Translations under genes and position numbers: made by a program
DNA from: Metabacillus dongyingensis
GTDB lineage: Bacteria; Bacillota; Bacilli; Bacillales; Bacillaceae
Direction: 5' to 3'
Assembly: GCF_019933155.2 (NCBI RefSeq)
Contig: NZ_CP082944.1
Coordinates: 870,001 to 934,000, forward strand
DNA: 64,000 nt
Shown: positions 8,801-17,467 of the stretch, piece after piece
Layout: each line of letters opens with the position of its first letter
Numbering within the stretch: the stretch's first letter is position 1
Notes under the pieces: generated by a model
Databases searched by the model: none
What the model was told of the DNA's origin: nothing
Seen by the model: only the letters and a program-made list of their open reading frames with translations

Positions 8801-9271
8801 ATGAATCGAATACTAGCAGCTTTATTTTTAATAGCCGGTTTAATGCTTGCCTCGGCCTGCACGATGGACTCAGGTGATAACTCAGCTGAAGGTTCTTTAA
8901 TGGTTAACGCTGATATAAGACTGCCTTCTGAAATCAGCAAAAATAAAGAAGAAACGCTCTCTGTCGCTGTAACACAAGGCGAAGATGCTGTAGATGATGC
9001 TTCCGGCGTGGAATTCGAAATATGGAAAGCTGAAAGTAAAGAAGATAGCGAAATGATCAAAGCGGTACATAAAGGCAAAGGCATCTATGAAATCAAGAAA
9101 ACGTTCAGCGAAGATGGCATCTATTTTGTTCAAACACATGTGACCGCCCGTGACATGCACGTTATGCCTAAAAAAGAATTTACCGTAGGGGAATTTCCTA
9201 AAGAAAAGGCTGAAAAAGCAAAAGAAGCTGAAAAGACAAAAAATGCAGAAGATGATCATAGTCACCACTAG
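8801..9271 (+). CDS. Lipoprotein, YtkA/FixH-like
   Basis: 156-aa lipoprotein. The N-terminal hydrophobic segment ends in the lipobox LASAC, so it should be diacylated and anchored outside the membrane. The middle (about 35-130) resembles YtkA-like/FixH-like beta-sandwich domains (VEFEIWK, GIYEIKKTFSEDGIYFVQTHV). The tail is Lys/Glu-rich and ends in DDHSHH, a possible metal-binding patch. AGGAGAGG precedes ATG 8801 by nine bases; an ATG five bases upstream is out of frame. YtkA-like domains accompany copper handling and cytochrome oxidase assembly, so a metal-related role is plausible but unproven. Confidence 0.7.
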   Translation: MNRILAALFLIAGLMLASACTMDSGDNSAEGSLMVNADIRLPSEISKNKEETLSVAVTQGEDAVDDASGVEFEIWKAESKEDSEMIKAVHKGKGIYEIKKTFSEDGIYFVQTHVTARDMHVMPKKEFTVGEFPKEKAEKAKEAEKTKNAEDDHSHH

Positions 9272-9302
9272 GAGGCCAGGGCCGATGCTCTGGTCTCTTT
9301 TG
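9272..9302 (+). terminator. Terminator with G-U rich stem
   Basis: GAGGCCAGGGC (9272-9282) pairs with GCTCTGGTCTC (9287-9297) over 11 positions, two of them G-U, then TTTTGT. It starts directly after the lipoprotein stop. Confidence 0.75.
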
Positions 9303-9401
9303 TATTCTTAAAAAAGATAAAAAGAGGATTATTGCGGTTAACCTTTTTATCATTCAATCTTTACATAAAATTAATAATTATTTGTTACATTATTGCTAAG
9401 C

Positions 9402-9420
9402 AATATCGAAATCCGATATT
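9402..9420. promoter_or_regulatory. Inverted repeat before padR, probable PadR operator
   Basis: AATATCG (9402-9408) and CGATATT (9414-9420) flank a five-base spacer immediately upstream of the AAGGAGG ribosome site of the PadR gene. PadR proteins normally autoregulate from such palindromes, so it probably controls padR and chrA together. Confidence 0.55.
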
Positions 9421-9439
9421 AAGGAGGCGCTTCTTATAA

Positions 9440-9742
9440 TTGCGTGAATTCATTCTTGGAGCCATTAAAATTCACATTCTGTATCATGCGAAAATCGAGC
9501 CGATTTACGGCTCATTCATGATTGAGGAATTGCGCAGCCACGGCTATGAAATTGGACCGGGCACACTATACCCGTATCTGCACAACCTTGAGAAAGCAGG
9601 ATTCCTTACTAGGGAAGATAAAAAAGAAAAGGGGCGGATCCGCAAGTATTACAGCATAACAAAAGAAGGGGAGAAGGCATTGGAAAAATCAAAAGAGATG
9701 CTGAGAGAGCTTGCCAGAGAAGTCTTAAAGGAGGAATGGTGA
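9440..9742 (+). CDS. PadR-family transcriptional regulator
   Basis: Short (100 aa) PadR winged-helix repressor with the recognisable core IEPIYGSFMIEEL, GPGTLYPYLHNLEKAGFL and RKYYSITKEGEKAL. The C-terminal helix is short, as in PadR-s1 type proteins. The TTG start at 9440 follows AAGGAGG (9421-9427). A perfect 7-bp inverted repeat touches the ribosome site. The gene ends four bases before chrA, so the two are co-transcribed and the regulator very likely controls the chromate transporter. The inducer (chromate or a general stress) is not visible. Confidence 0.85.
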   Translation: MREFILGAIKIHILYHAKIEPIYGSFMIEELRSHGYEIGPGTLYPYLHNLEKAGFLTREDKKEKGRIRKYYSITKEGEKALEKSKEMLRELAREVLKEEW

Positions 9743-9746
9743 AAAT

Positions 9747-10919
9747 ATGTTTAGAACGTGGCTTGAAATCCTTCTTGTGTCTACTAAGCTTGGGCTGACG
9801 TCATTTGGCGGTCCTGTTGCACATTTAGGTTATTTCAGAGATGAATATGTAAAGAAGAGGAAGTGGCTTGACGAACGGGGCTATGCTGATTTAGTGGCCT
9901 TGTGCCAGTTCCTTCCGGGTCCGGCGAGCAGTCAGGTCGGAATCTCAATTGGCATAGTCCGGGGCGGCTTGGCAGGAGGATTTTTATCATGGTTTGGATT
10001 TACAATTCCTTCTGTCATTGCCCTCATCTTATTTGCTTATTTTGTAAAAGGCTTTCAGGCGGAAGACGCAGGATGGATCGATGGTCTGAAGGTTGTGGCT
10101 GTGGCAGTTGTTGCGCAGGCCATTTTGGGCATGGGGAAAAATCTGACTCCGGACAGGCCGAGAATTACAATGGCCATTATTGCTGCTGTTTGTGCCCTTT
10201 TCTTTCCAACCGCCATTGGGCAAATCGCTATTATATTAATTGCAGGTGCTGCTGGATATTTGATATACAAAAATAAAGAGGTTTCAAAGGCAGAAAAGTT
10301 GAATCTATCCATAAGCAGAAAAACAGGTATCATAGCCTGGGTTTTATTTTTGGGGCTGCTGATTCTTCTTCCGGTGATCAGGCAAGTGTTTCCCTCTATA
10401 TGGACGGCTATGTTTGATACCTTTTACCGTGTTGGTTCAATCGTATTTGGCGGGGGACATGTCGTGCTCCCGATGATTGAACGGGAAGTCGTGCCGCAAG
10501 GATGGGTAAGTGAAGAGATCTTCCTTGCCGGTTATGGAGCTGCACAGGCAGTACCGGGACCGCTGTTTACTTTTGCAAGTTATCTGGGTGCATCGATCAA
10601 TGGTGTATCAGGTGCAATTGCTGCAACAGCAGCAATGTTTTTGCCGTCGTTTCTGCTCGTCGTTGCTATGCTCCCTTTTTGGAATACGCTAAGAGAAAAA
10701 AGCAGCGTACAAGCCGCATTAATGGGAGTGAATGCGGCTGTTGTCGGTATTCTGCTTGCAGCTCTTTACAATCCGGTATGGACAAGTGCAATCAAAACGT
10801 CCAGCGATTTTGCCCTCGCTTTAATAGCATTTGCACTTCTTGTCTACTGGAAGCTCCCGCCTTGGCTAGTGGTTCTTGCAGGGGCTGCCGGGGGAGTTCT
10901 CATTCAAAAACTTGGATAA
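9747..10919 (+). CDS. chrA: Chromate transporter ChrA (two-domain)
   Basis: 390-aa membrane protein with two homologous CHR halves. SFGGPVAHLGYFRDEYV, QFLPGPASSQ and FTIPSV lie in the first; VFGGGHVVLPMIEREVV, AQAVPGPLFTFASYLGA and FLPSFLL in the second. About ten to twelve hydrophobic segments are present. ChrA proteins expel chromate across the cytoplasmic membrane. AAAGGAGG lies 12 bases before ATG 9747, overlapping the end of padR. Long-chain ChrA next to a PadR-type regulator is a coherent resistance unit. Confidence 0.93.
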   Translation: MFRTWLEILLVSTKLGLTSFGGPVAHLGYFRDEYVKKRKWLDERGYADLVALCQFLPGPASSQVGISIGIVRGGLAGGFLSWFGFTIPSVIALILFAYFVKGFQAEDAGWIDGLKVVAVAVVAQAILGMGKNLTPDRPRITMAIIAAVCALFFPTAIGQIAIILIAGAAGYLIYKNKEVSKAEKLNLSISRKTGIIAWVLFLGLLILLPVIRQVFPSIWTAMFDTFYRVGSIVFGGGHVVLPMIEREVVPQGWVSEEIFLAGYGAAQAVPGPLFTFASYLGASINGVSGAIAATAAMFLPSFLLVVAMLPFWNTLREKSSVQAALMGVNAAVVGILLAALYNPVWTSAIKTSSDFALALIAFALLVYWKLPPWLVVLAGAAGGVLIQKLG

Positions 10920-10955
10920 TAAAAGAAGAGAGAATAGTTGGAGAGGGATGATAAA

Positions 10956-11483
10956 ATGCAAGATTTAAAGTATCCTATTGGTCTTTTTTATGCACCTGAA
11001 AAAATAGAAACAATCCATTTGAAAGGCTGGCTAGATGAACTGGCTGCAGCGCCCTCAAGATTAAAAACAGCCGTTTTGGATTTATCAGATTCACAGCTGG
11101 ATACGCCCTATCGCGAAGGAGGGTGGAGTGTGCGCCAGGTAGTTCATCATTTGGCAGACAGTCATATGAATGCCTATATAAGAATAAAACTTGCCTTAAC
11201 AGAAGAGAACCCGGTTATTCGTCCATATGAGGAAAAGGCATGGGCAGAATTATCAGATTCAAAGCATGGGGAAATTGAGGTGTCGCTCGTATTGCTTGAA
11301 CATTTGCATAAACGCTTGGTCATGCTTGCATCGTCTCTCTCTGAATCTGATTTAAACAGGACATTTTATCACCCTGCGAATAAAACCTCCGCTACATTGG
11401 CTGAAACACTGGGTGTTTATGCGTGGCATGGGAATCATCATATTGCTCATATTGAGAGCCTTAGAAAAAGAATGGGCTGGTAA
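10956..11483 (+). CDS. bstA: DinB-like metal-dependent protein, YfiT/BstA type
   Basis: 175-aa DinB/YfiT-family protein. The metal-binding histidines are in VRQVVHHLADSH and in the C-terminal WHGNHHIAHIESL. The N-terminal YPIG(x)F and the length match B. subtilis YfiT, a family assigned as nickel/zinc enzymes and, in Firmicutes, as bacillithiol S-transferases. ATG 10956 is preferred because GGAGAGGG precedes it by eight bases; an in-frame TTG at 10940 is less likely. It is separated from chrA by 36 bp and may be co-transcribed, followed by a strong terminator. The transferase activity is family inference. Confidence 0.8.
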   Translation: MQDLKYPIGLFYAPEKIETIHLKGWLDELAAAPSRLKTAVLDLSDSQLDTPYREGGWSVRQVVHHLADSHMNAYIRIKLALTEENPVIRPYEEKAWAELSDSKHGEIEVSLVLLEHLHKRLVMLASSLSESDLNRTFYHPANKTSATLAETLGVYAWHGNHHIAHIESLRKRMGW

Positions 11484-11485
11484 GT

Positions 11486-11519
11486 AAAAAGGAGATCTTC
11501 ACTAAGAGATCTCCTTTTT
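11486..11519. terminator. Bidirectional terminator
   Basis: AAAAAGGAGATCT (11486-11498) pairs with AGATCTCCTTTTT (11507-11519). T-runs exist on both strands, so it can end the BstA-type gene and the convergent lipoprotein gene. Confidence 0.85.
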
Positions 11520-11544
11520 CATTAAAAATATAGATATGGGCTAA

Positions 11545-11650
11545 CCTGCCCAACCCCTCGGCCAGAACGGCTCCGTCAGTAAAGGCAAAAAGCGCCTTTT
11601 CTGCCGGATCCTTATCTGTCTGTCGAAGCTAAACGGGCGGTTCCGCTTTT
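11545..11650 (+). repeat. Degenerate copy of a Bacillaceae intergenic element
   Basis: The stretch runs from a CCCCTCGG-like segment through an AAAGGC/GCCTTT hairpin to GTCGAAGCTAAACGGGCGG and CCGCTTTT. It follows the layout of the common Bacillaceae element that ends GTCGGGGCTG...GGCGCTTGCGCTTTT. It abuts the stop codon of the lipoprotein gene on the other strand. Identification rests on remembered pattern, not alignment. Confidence 0.4.
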
Positions 11651-12517
11651 CTAGGCAGCAGGATCAACCTCAACTGCTTCATTTAACACTTCTTCAGGAA
11701 TAGAGAAGTTCTTAAGCTCATTCATTTCAGAGAATTCAGATGTGATCGTTTGCTGCATCTCGATCTTCTGTTCATTTTCAGTGATAAACATTTTAATGTC
11801 CATTTTTAGTGATTTGGGGAAATAAGTTTCTTTGTCCAGTGTGTACGTATAATCAATTTGTTCTATGTCCATTTGCTCCAATGCTGCCTGCATTGCAGGA
11901 TCAGAGCCCATCATATTCCCTGTAAGACTCATCAGTTTTTCACCATTGCCTTTAACATTAAGTATATATTCACCTTCGGTTTCTTCCATCTGGATATCAT
12001 CTGCCATTTGTTCCAGCTGTTTGATTTGCTCAGCAGGAGTCATCGTTTTCTGCTGATTCATCATTTCACCCATGCCTGGTCCGGCCTGTTTCATTTTAAC
12101 CCATCCGCCTGACTGTACATCTTTTATGTAAATGAATTCCTTATCCATATACATTTCAATTGTATTTGTTTGTCCTTCAGCTTCCATTTGCATCGTTTGC
12201 TGCATGAAAAGTGGCTCTACATTTGTTTTTGTCTGCATGTCTGCATTTGTTTCCATCGTTCCTTCTTCAGTTGTCATAATCATTTTCAGTGTGCCGTCCA
12301 TAGCGAAGTTTTTAAGCTCAGCAGATTTTTCACTGGCAGCAGCCAATACTTCTTGAGATGTTGCATTTTTGTCAGTTTCACTTGTTTCTTTGGTTTCAGC
12401 TTCGGTTTCAGCAGTCTCTGCCGCTTTATCTTCTTTTTCTGTAGTAGCGGTGCTTTGACCGCATCCGGCTAAAAGCAATGCAATCAATAAACTGATAATC
12501 CATCCTGATTTTTTCAA
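11651..12517 (-). CDS. DUF6612-type lipoprotein
   Basis: 288-aa exported lipoprotein. The hydrophobic segment ends LLLAGC (lipobox), followed by an acidic Glu/Thr/Lys linker to about residue 55. A LppX/LprG-like beta-rich domain follows (FAMDGTLKMIMTT, MYMDKEFIYIK, YTYTLDKETYFPKSLKMD). Such DUF6612 proteins recur in Bacillus envelopes but have no proven function; the fold suggests lipid or hydrophobic ligand binding. I use TTG 12517, since GGAGAGGAG lies just before it. An ECF-sigma-type promoter lies 49-76 bp upstream, implying envelope-stress control. Confidence 0.75.
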   Translation of the reverse strand: MKKSGWIISLLIALLLAGCGQSTATTEKEDKAAETAETEAETKETSETDKNATSQEVLAAASEKSAELKNFAMDGTLKMIMTTEEGTMETNADMQTKTNVEPLFMQQTMQMEAEGQTNTIEMYMDKEFIYIKDVQSGGWVKMKQAGPGMGEMMNQQKTMTPAEQIKQLEQMADDIQMEETEGEYILNVKGNGEKLMSLTGNMMGSDPAMQAALEQMDIEQIDYTYTLDKETYFPKSLKMDIKMFITENEQKIEMQQTITSEFSEMNELKNFSIPEEVLNEAVEVDPAA

Positions 12518-12565
12518 AATTAACGAGCTCCTCTCCAATTTGGTGAATCAAGGTGTACACTTTCT

Positions 12566-12593
12566 TAAACGATTAAAACTAAATAAAGTTTCA
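12566..12593 (-). promoter_or_regulatory. ECF-sigma-type promoter
   Basis: On the minus strand TGAAAC (12588-12593) is followed by a 16-base spacer and CGTTTA (12566-12571). This is the TGAAAC-N16-CGT arrangement used by SigW/SigM/SigX-class factors in Bacillus. It lies at the right distance upstream of the lipoprotein gene ending at 11651. Confidence 0.7.
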
Positions 12594-12689
12594 CTTTTTT
12601 TCCATAACCCCTAATTTATATTTGGAAAACATTTGAACTATCCCCTTTAGTATCCAATTTGAAACGCTTATTTAGAAAAAATGACAAAC

Positions 12690-12719
12690 AAAAAAGACCA
12701 TTTAAAAATGGTCCATTTT
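12690..12719 (-). terminator. Terminator of the CDF transporter gene
   Basis: On the minus strand GACCAT pairs with ATGGTC around TTTTTAA, with flanking A/T pairs, then TTTTTTG. It ends 11 bases after the CDF stop. Confidence 0.8.
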
Positions 12720-12729
12720 GTCTAACCTT

Positions 12730-13695
12730 TTATTCAGTTTCATTCATTCCCCATGTTTTCACTCCGTCTGATTCGAAAATGCCAAGAGTGACATCTGCAA
12801 TATCAGGATCGGTATATAAGTGATCCTTCACCCTGATTTTAATATCATCTGCAACAGCTAGAGATAACCCGGGTTTTAGTTCCATATAGCTTTCAACATG
12901 GTATTTGCGCCCCTCCTGAAGAATACGGAGATTTTTAATGTCTTCAACGTCAGGATCAGATAGAATCATTTCTGCAATTCGGTCCTCTACATCTTTAGGG
13001 GCAGCAACTCCGATTAATCCAATTGTATTTTCATAACCGATTTTAATGGCAATGCCTATCAGCAATACTCCAATCATCATCGTACCTACACCATCTAAAA
13101 CGTAAAAACCGGTGAAATAAGACACTACGATTGATACAAGGGCCAATAATGCACCAAATGTAGCAATAATGTCTTCGTAGAAAACAAGTCTTGTTGGAGG
13201 CGAAGCAAGACTTACATGTTTAAATGCATTTGCTGCAACGCCAAATCCTTTTGCTTCTGTTCTTGTCTCATGTGCAATTTCTTTCATTGCTTTAATAAGA
13301 ATGAGACCGTCAATTATAACAGCGATAACAAGGATTCCCGCATTTAACAGGATATTTGTGGTTGCTTTAGGGTGCTGAATCAGTTCCCAGCCTTTATGGA
13401 GCGTTTCGTATGCCATAATGGAAATTACGATAACCGCAATCAAAACGAAGAGATTCACTACACGGCCGAAGCCGGTTGGAAATCGTTTTGTCGGAGCTTT
13501 TTCAGCAAGAGCACTTCCGATAAAAACAAACCCCTGATTAATGGCATCCGCTGCTGAATGCAAAGTGGTGGCAAACATGGTTCCATTCCCGCTTATAAAA
13601 GCAGCGATTCCTTTAATAATCGTTAATGCCGTATTCCCGAGAGCTGCAATGCCTGAAGATTTATTTCCCTTTTTAAGAAGCTGAAAAAACGTCAT
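12730..13695 (-). CDS. Cation diffusion facilitator family transporter
   Basis: 321-aa CDF antiporter that exports divalent metal ions. The N-terminal domain has six membrane segments, including LHSAADAINQGF with the H-x3-D metal site of helix II and a second acidic site in helix V near FYVLDGVGTMM. A cytoplasmic C-terminal dimerisation domain follows (about 225-310). The first in-frame codon is a TTG at 13710, but ATG 13693-13695 is preceded by AGGTG and gives the usual N-terminus MTFFQLLKKG. Metal specificity (Zn, Mn, Fe) cannot be assigned. Monocistronic, with its own terminator. Confidence 0.85.
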   Translation of the reverse strand: MTFFQLLKKGNKSSGIAALGNTALTIIKGIAAFISGNGTMFATTLHSAADAINQGFVFIGSALAEKAPTKRFPTGFGRVVNLFVLIAVIVISIMAYETLHKGWELIQHPKATTNILLNAGILVIAVIIDGLILIKAMKEIAHETRTEAKGFGVAANAFKHVSLASPPTRLVFYEDIIATFGALLALVSIVVSYFTGFYVLDGVGTMMIGVLLIGIAIKIGYENTIGLIGVAAPKDVEDRIAEMILSDPDVEDIKNLRILQEGRKYHVESYMELKPGLSLAVADDIKIRVKDHLYTDPDIADVTLGIFESDGVKTWGMNETE

Positions 13696-13756
13696 ATGCA
13701 CACCTGCCAAATCATGATTATTTTTCTATTGTTACTATCCTTCAAACCTGCTGAAA

Positions 13757-14941
13757 TTACTCAATTTCAATGTCCGCATTCGTGTTCCGGATTGGATCGA
13801 GCCGCTCTTTCCTGAGAAGGTAAAGTCTGTAAGAATGGCTGCATATGACCTTCAATATGGCGTAGGTCGGAACGGCAAGCAGCATTCCAAGCAATCCTCC
13901 CATGCTTCCCGCAACAATCAGGAGCAGGATGATAGTTAAAGGGTGAATATCAAGTCTTTTGCCCATAATCAGCGGTGAAGAAATATTGCCGTCGATTTGC
14001 TGAACAACAATAACGACTATAAGTACTTGTACAACCATAAACGGTGAATCCAGGAAGCCTACTATTACAGCAGGAATTACTGCTATAAACGGTCCAAGGA
14101 AAGGAATGACGTTTGTCAGCATCGCAAACATCGCAAGCAGAATGGAATAATCAAGTCCAATAATTAAGTAACCTATGTACATCATTACACCAACGACAAG
14201 ACTGACAAGAGCCTGTCCCTGAATGTACGAGCTTAGGGCATGATCCATATCCTTTAAAATGAGCTTCGCTTCGTTTGCTTTTGTATAAGGCAAAAAGCGC
14301 AAAACTTGTTTTGGAGCATATTCACCATCTTTCAGCAAATAAAAAACAATAAACGGCACCGTAACAAAAATTGTTGCAATGCTTGTCAGAATGCCAATGA
14401 AATTAGAAACGCTGCTGCCGATATTGCTTACATTCGACTGGAAATAGTCTGTAACAGAAGCTGTCATCTTTTCGAAAGTCAAAATATCATTCTGTTCAAA
14501 CCGGGCAAACCATTTATTTTCTCTTAGAGCAAGAAGTTTATCCTGCAGGGTTTGCACAATCTGAGGAAAGTTATTGATCAGTTCTTGAAATTGTTTCTGA
14601 ATAACCGGTCCGATCAAGAAGATTACTAATGTTCCAAGGCCAATAACGAGCAGATAAATAATGATGATCGAGATGGTATTCGGAACGCCTTTTCTTCCTA
14701 AAAATCGCACGATCGGGCGAAGTAAATAAAAGATGATTCCTGAAACCAAAAACGGGAAAAATAAGGTCGTGAATATGATTTCAAGCGGTCTGAAAATGAA
14801 ATCTACTTTAGTCGACAGCAGAATAATCGTTAAAAAGATAATGATTCCATAACCAATTTTAAAAATGCGGTCCTTCGGCAAATGATATGCACCACCTTTT
14901 GATGTATTTCTCACTTCCATGAGTTTGCGGAGATTTGCCAT
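13757..14941 (-). CDS. AI-2E family (PerM/YueF-like) membrane protein
   Basis: About 394-aa protein of the AI-2E/PerM family: an N-terminal pair of helices, a long soluble middle loop (about 120-190, QKQFQELINNFPQIVQTL), then six C-terminal helices with the family motifs IPFLGPFIAVIPAVIVGF and DGNISSPLIMGKRLDIHPL. Family members are channel- or antiporter-like proteins; B. subtilis YueF is similar in size. The start is uncertain: a TTG at 14977 and ATGs at 14941 and 14920 are all in frame and none has a strong ribosome site. I use 14941. The name AI-2E does not establish autoinducer export. Confidence 0.75.
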   Translation of the reverse strand: MANLRKLMEVRNTSKGGAYHLPKDRIFKIGYGIIIFLTIILLSTKVDFIFRPLEIIFTTLFFPFLVSGIIFYLLRPIVRFLGRKGVPNTISIIIIYLLVIGLGTLVIFLIGPVIQKQFQELINNFPQIVQTLQDKLLALRENKWFARFEQNDILTFEKMTASVTDYFQSNVSNIGSSVSNFIGILTSIATIFVTVPFIVFYLLKDGEYAPKQVLRFLPYTKANEAKLILKDMDHALSSYIQGQALVSLVVGVMMYIGYLIIGLDYSILLAMFAMLTNVIPFLGPFIAVIPAVIVGFLDSPFMVVQVLIVVIVVQQIDGNISSPLIMGKRLDIHPLTIILLLIVAGSMGGLLGMLLAVPTYAILKVICSHSYRLYLLRKERLDPIRNTNADIEIE

Positions 14942-15062
14942 ATGTAGCTTTTCCCATAAGGGGGAAAGGTGAAACAAATTGTTTTCATTATATCATTCCA
15001 TAGCCCAGTCTCACTAACTCGGTTACAGGGATAAATGCAGCAGGCTGCGCCATGCCATTCTG

Positions 15063-15434
15063 TCATTCCCATAGTTTGTAATGCTTTTCAAGCTCATTAA
15101 GGGATAGTAAGTTTTTTTGCAGGGCTGGAGGACAAGAGCGGTTATATTTCATAATTTCTTTATTAATTTGTTCAGCTTCTGTTATACGTTTTTCATCATC
15201 AGTGAGTTTCATCAATTTTTCTATGCGCTGCTTAATTTCTTTCTGCATTCTAATCCATGCAGGGAGGTAGTTTGCATTTTTGACAATTTTCGTGAAGATA
15301 TCCCCCTCAAGAGCGCTTTTTGGAAGTGGCTTACCCATGCCCGGCAGTTTTTCAGCACCGCCTTTTTTTTCAAAATCCTTATAAATAGAACTCATTAAAT
15401 CTCTGTTTGATAAATCCTCATTGTTTTTCTTCAA
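15063..15434 (-). CDS. DUF1992 / DnaJ-homologue-associated protein
   Basis: 123-aa protein matching the DUF1992 domain (DnaJ homologue subfamily C member 28 type): motif DFEKKGGAEKLPGMGKPLP near residue 20, then YLPAWIRMQKEIKQRIEKL. It is soluble and highly charged. The start is TTG 15434 behind AGGGGGT. Function unknown in bacteria. It is a lone gene 86 bp upstream (on the minus strand) of the AI-2E gene and could be read with it. Confidence 0.75.
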   Translation of the reverse strand: MKKNNEDLSNRDLMSSIYKDFEKKGGAEKLPGMGKPLPKSALEGDIFTKIVKNANYLPAWIRMQKEIKQRIEKLMKLTDDEKRITEAEQINKEIMKYNRSCPPALQKNLLSLNELEKHYKLWE

Positions 15435-15795
15435 AAAAAGACCCCCTATTGTTCATTTATAAGGATAACTTCTTGATGAATTTGGAAAGTCCTGTAAGAA
15501 TCTTAGTCAAATTTGTGAAATAGAAAAACCTATCATAAAAGATAGGTTTCAGAGGGCGGTGTTTATGCTTTGAACATAGGTGACATCATTGTTCATTGAA
15601 CTCTGTTTGGATAAAAGATGTCATAAGTAATCTATTATATAGGAGGAAGAAACATCCAGGGACTTTCATTAGGAAAATCTTTTTCCTTAGGCCAATTTCT
15701 AGACGATAAGCTGAATGTTGCGATAAAATAGACTTATTCCTCTATTAATTCTCTTCAAAACGTTGTGTAAAATGAAACTATGAGGTGATGCAGTA
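15435..15795. other. Intergenic region with two hairpins, no gene
   Basis: AAACCTATC (15526-15534) pairs with GATAGGTTT (15541-15549); on the minus strand it is followed by TTTTTC and could be a terminator, but no minus-strand gene leads into it. A second hairpin TAGGAAAA/TTTTCCTTA lies at about 15670-15690. A good AGGAGG (about 15643-15648) has no start codon after it. The region may hold a small RNA or a lost gene. Confidence 0.35.
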
Positions 15796-17265
15796 TTGTC
15801 GTTTTCTGTTGATAATATCATATTAATTTTAGCTGTTCTTTTAACAATCGGTGTTTTGACTGCAAAGTTTTCCTCTCGGCTTGGTTTGCCTTCACTCGTT
15901 TTTTTTATTGTTGTCGGTATGGTGCTCAGCAATTATATTTATTTTGATAATGCAAAGCTTGCCCAGTTATTTGGAATTATTGCCCTGGTGATTATTATTT
16001 TTGACGGGGGATTGCAGACAAAATGGGTGGATGTCAGAAGAATTCTTGTGCCATCATCCATGCTTGCTACAATCGGCGTTTTTATTACGACGATCATAAT
16101 CGGCTTATTTGCAAAATTTATTCTCGATTTAACCTGGCTTGAGGGGTTATTGTTTGGGGCAATCGTCGGATCAACTGATGCAGCAGCAGTGTTTGCTGTT
16201 CTCGGCAACAAAAACATCAGAAAGAAGTTGACGTCTACTCTGGAGGCTGAATCTGGTACGAATGATCCAATGGCCGTATTTCTGACAGTAACGATCATTC
16301 ATCTGATTGGGCAGCCAGATACGAGTATTATTGAACTTGTCTTAAGGTTCTTCTGGGAGATGGGTTTTGGTCTTGCAGCAGGTTTGCTCTTCGGAAAGCT
16401 TGCAGTGTGGACCATTAACAAAATAAATTTGGATTCATCTGGACTTTATCCCGTTTTATCGCTTGCATTTGCCATTTTAACATACAGCTTAACCACGTTC
16501 GCACATGCAAGCGGACTCCTTGCTGTTTATGTCATGGCTGTCATAGTCGGAAATTCAGATTTAACCTTCCGGCATTCCATCATTCGTTTTAATGAAGGCT
16601 TTGCTTGGATGATGCAAATTTTAATGTTTATATTACTTGGCTTGCTGGTGTTCCCGAATCAGCTTTTGGGCATCGTTTGGGAAGGTTTGCTGCTGTCAGT
16701 GATCTTAATGATAGTGGCGCGTCCAATAGGAGTCTTTATCAGCATGTTTGTTTCAAAGTTTTCTATAAAGGAAAAACTGTTTATTTCCTGGGCGGGATTA
16801 AGAGGAGCTGTTCCGATCGTTTTGGCTACTTATCCGATGCTTGCTGGACTTGAGAACAGTCAGCTGATCTTTAATGTCGTTTTCTTCGTTGTCCTGACTT
16901 CGGCATTGCTTCAGGGTGCGACGATAACACCTCTTGCCAATAAGCTGAACCTGTCAGAAAGCAAGAAAAATTCATTGAATCATACCCTTGAATTAATCTC
17001 GATCGGCAAAACTAATAATGAAATGATTGAGCTTGAGGTTGGGGAAGGCGCCAGTGTTTCAGGAAAAGAATTAAAAGACATTGAGCTGCCGAATGATGCT
17101 TTAATAACGGCTGTTATAAGAGATGAAAAACTTCACACTCCGAGAGGAGATACAAATATTTTTTCAGGTGATACCTTATATATTCTCGTCTCCAAGAAAA
17201 ACCGGGAAAAGATTAAAACGATTTTTCAGGGAGAAATCGTGGAGAGTGCCGGTAATTTTGATTAA
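15796..17265 (+). CDS. K+/H+ antiporter, NhaP2/CvrA-like (CPA1) with RCK-C domain
   Basis: 489-aa cation/proton antiporter. About twelve membrane segments span residues 1-390, with the CPA motifs IVGSTDAAAVFAVL and SGTNDPMAVFLTV around the essential Asp pair. A TrkA-C (RCK-C) regulatory domain (about 405-480; EGASVSGKELKDIELP, SGDTLYILVSKKN) is usual for NhaP2-type potassium/proton antiporters. TTG 15796 follows GAGGTGAT. Role: potassium or sodium extrusion and pH homeostasis, gated by a nucleotide or ion ligand of the RCK-C domain. A terminator follows 16 bp downstream. Confidence 0.85.
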   Translation: MSFSVDNIILILAVLLTIGVLTAKFSSRLGLPSLVFFIVVGMVLSNYIYFDNAKLAQLFGIIALVIIIFDGGLQTKWVDVRRILVPSSMLATIGVFITTIIIGLFAKFILDLTWLEGLLFGAIVGSTDAAAVFAVLGNKNIRKKLTSTLEAESGTNDPMAVFLTVTIIHLIGQPDTSIIELVLRFFWEMGFGLAAGLLFGKLAVWTINKINLDSSGLYPVLSLAFAILTYSLTTFAHASGLLAVYVMAVIVGNSDLTFRHSIIRFNEGFAWMMQILMFILLGLLVFPNQLLGIVWEGLLLSVILMIVARPIGVFISMFVSKFSIKEKLFISWAGLRGAVPIVLATYPMLAGLENSQLIFNVVFFVVLTSALLQGATITPLANKLNLSESKKNSLNHTLELISIGKTNNEMIELEVGEGASVSGKELKDIELPNDALITAVIRDEKLHTPRGDTNIFSGDTLYILVSKKNREKIKTIFQGEIVESAGNFD

Positions 17266-17281
17266 ATGCAGAGGGAGAAAG

Positions 17282-17310
17282 CGATGCAGCACAAGCTGCA
17301 TCGTTTTTTT
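17282..17310 (+). terminator. Terminator of the CPA1 antiporter
   Basis: CGATGCAGC (17282-17290) and GCTGCATCG (17295-17303) form a 9-bp stem with ACAA loop and seven Ts. Confidence 0.9.
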
Positions 17311-17467
17311 ATTGGGTTATTTAAATTCTTATCAAAACATTATTCTTGCTTTTTTTACAAAATTCGTTCTTTTTTACTACATATTGTCAGTATTGATATA
17401 TAATAACATTGAATAGTGAAAAAATTACGATTAATCAGTTAAAACCAATATGAAGGAGGAATAAAAA

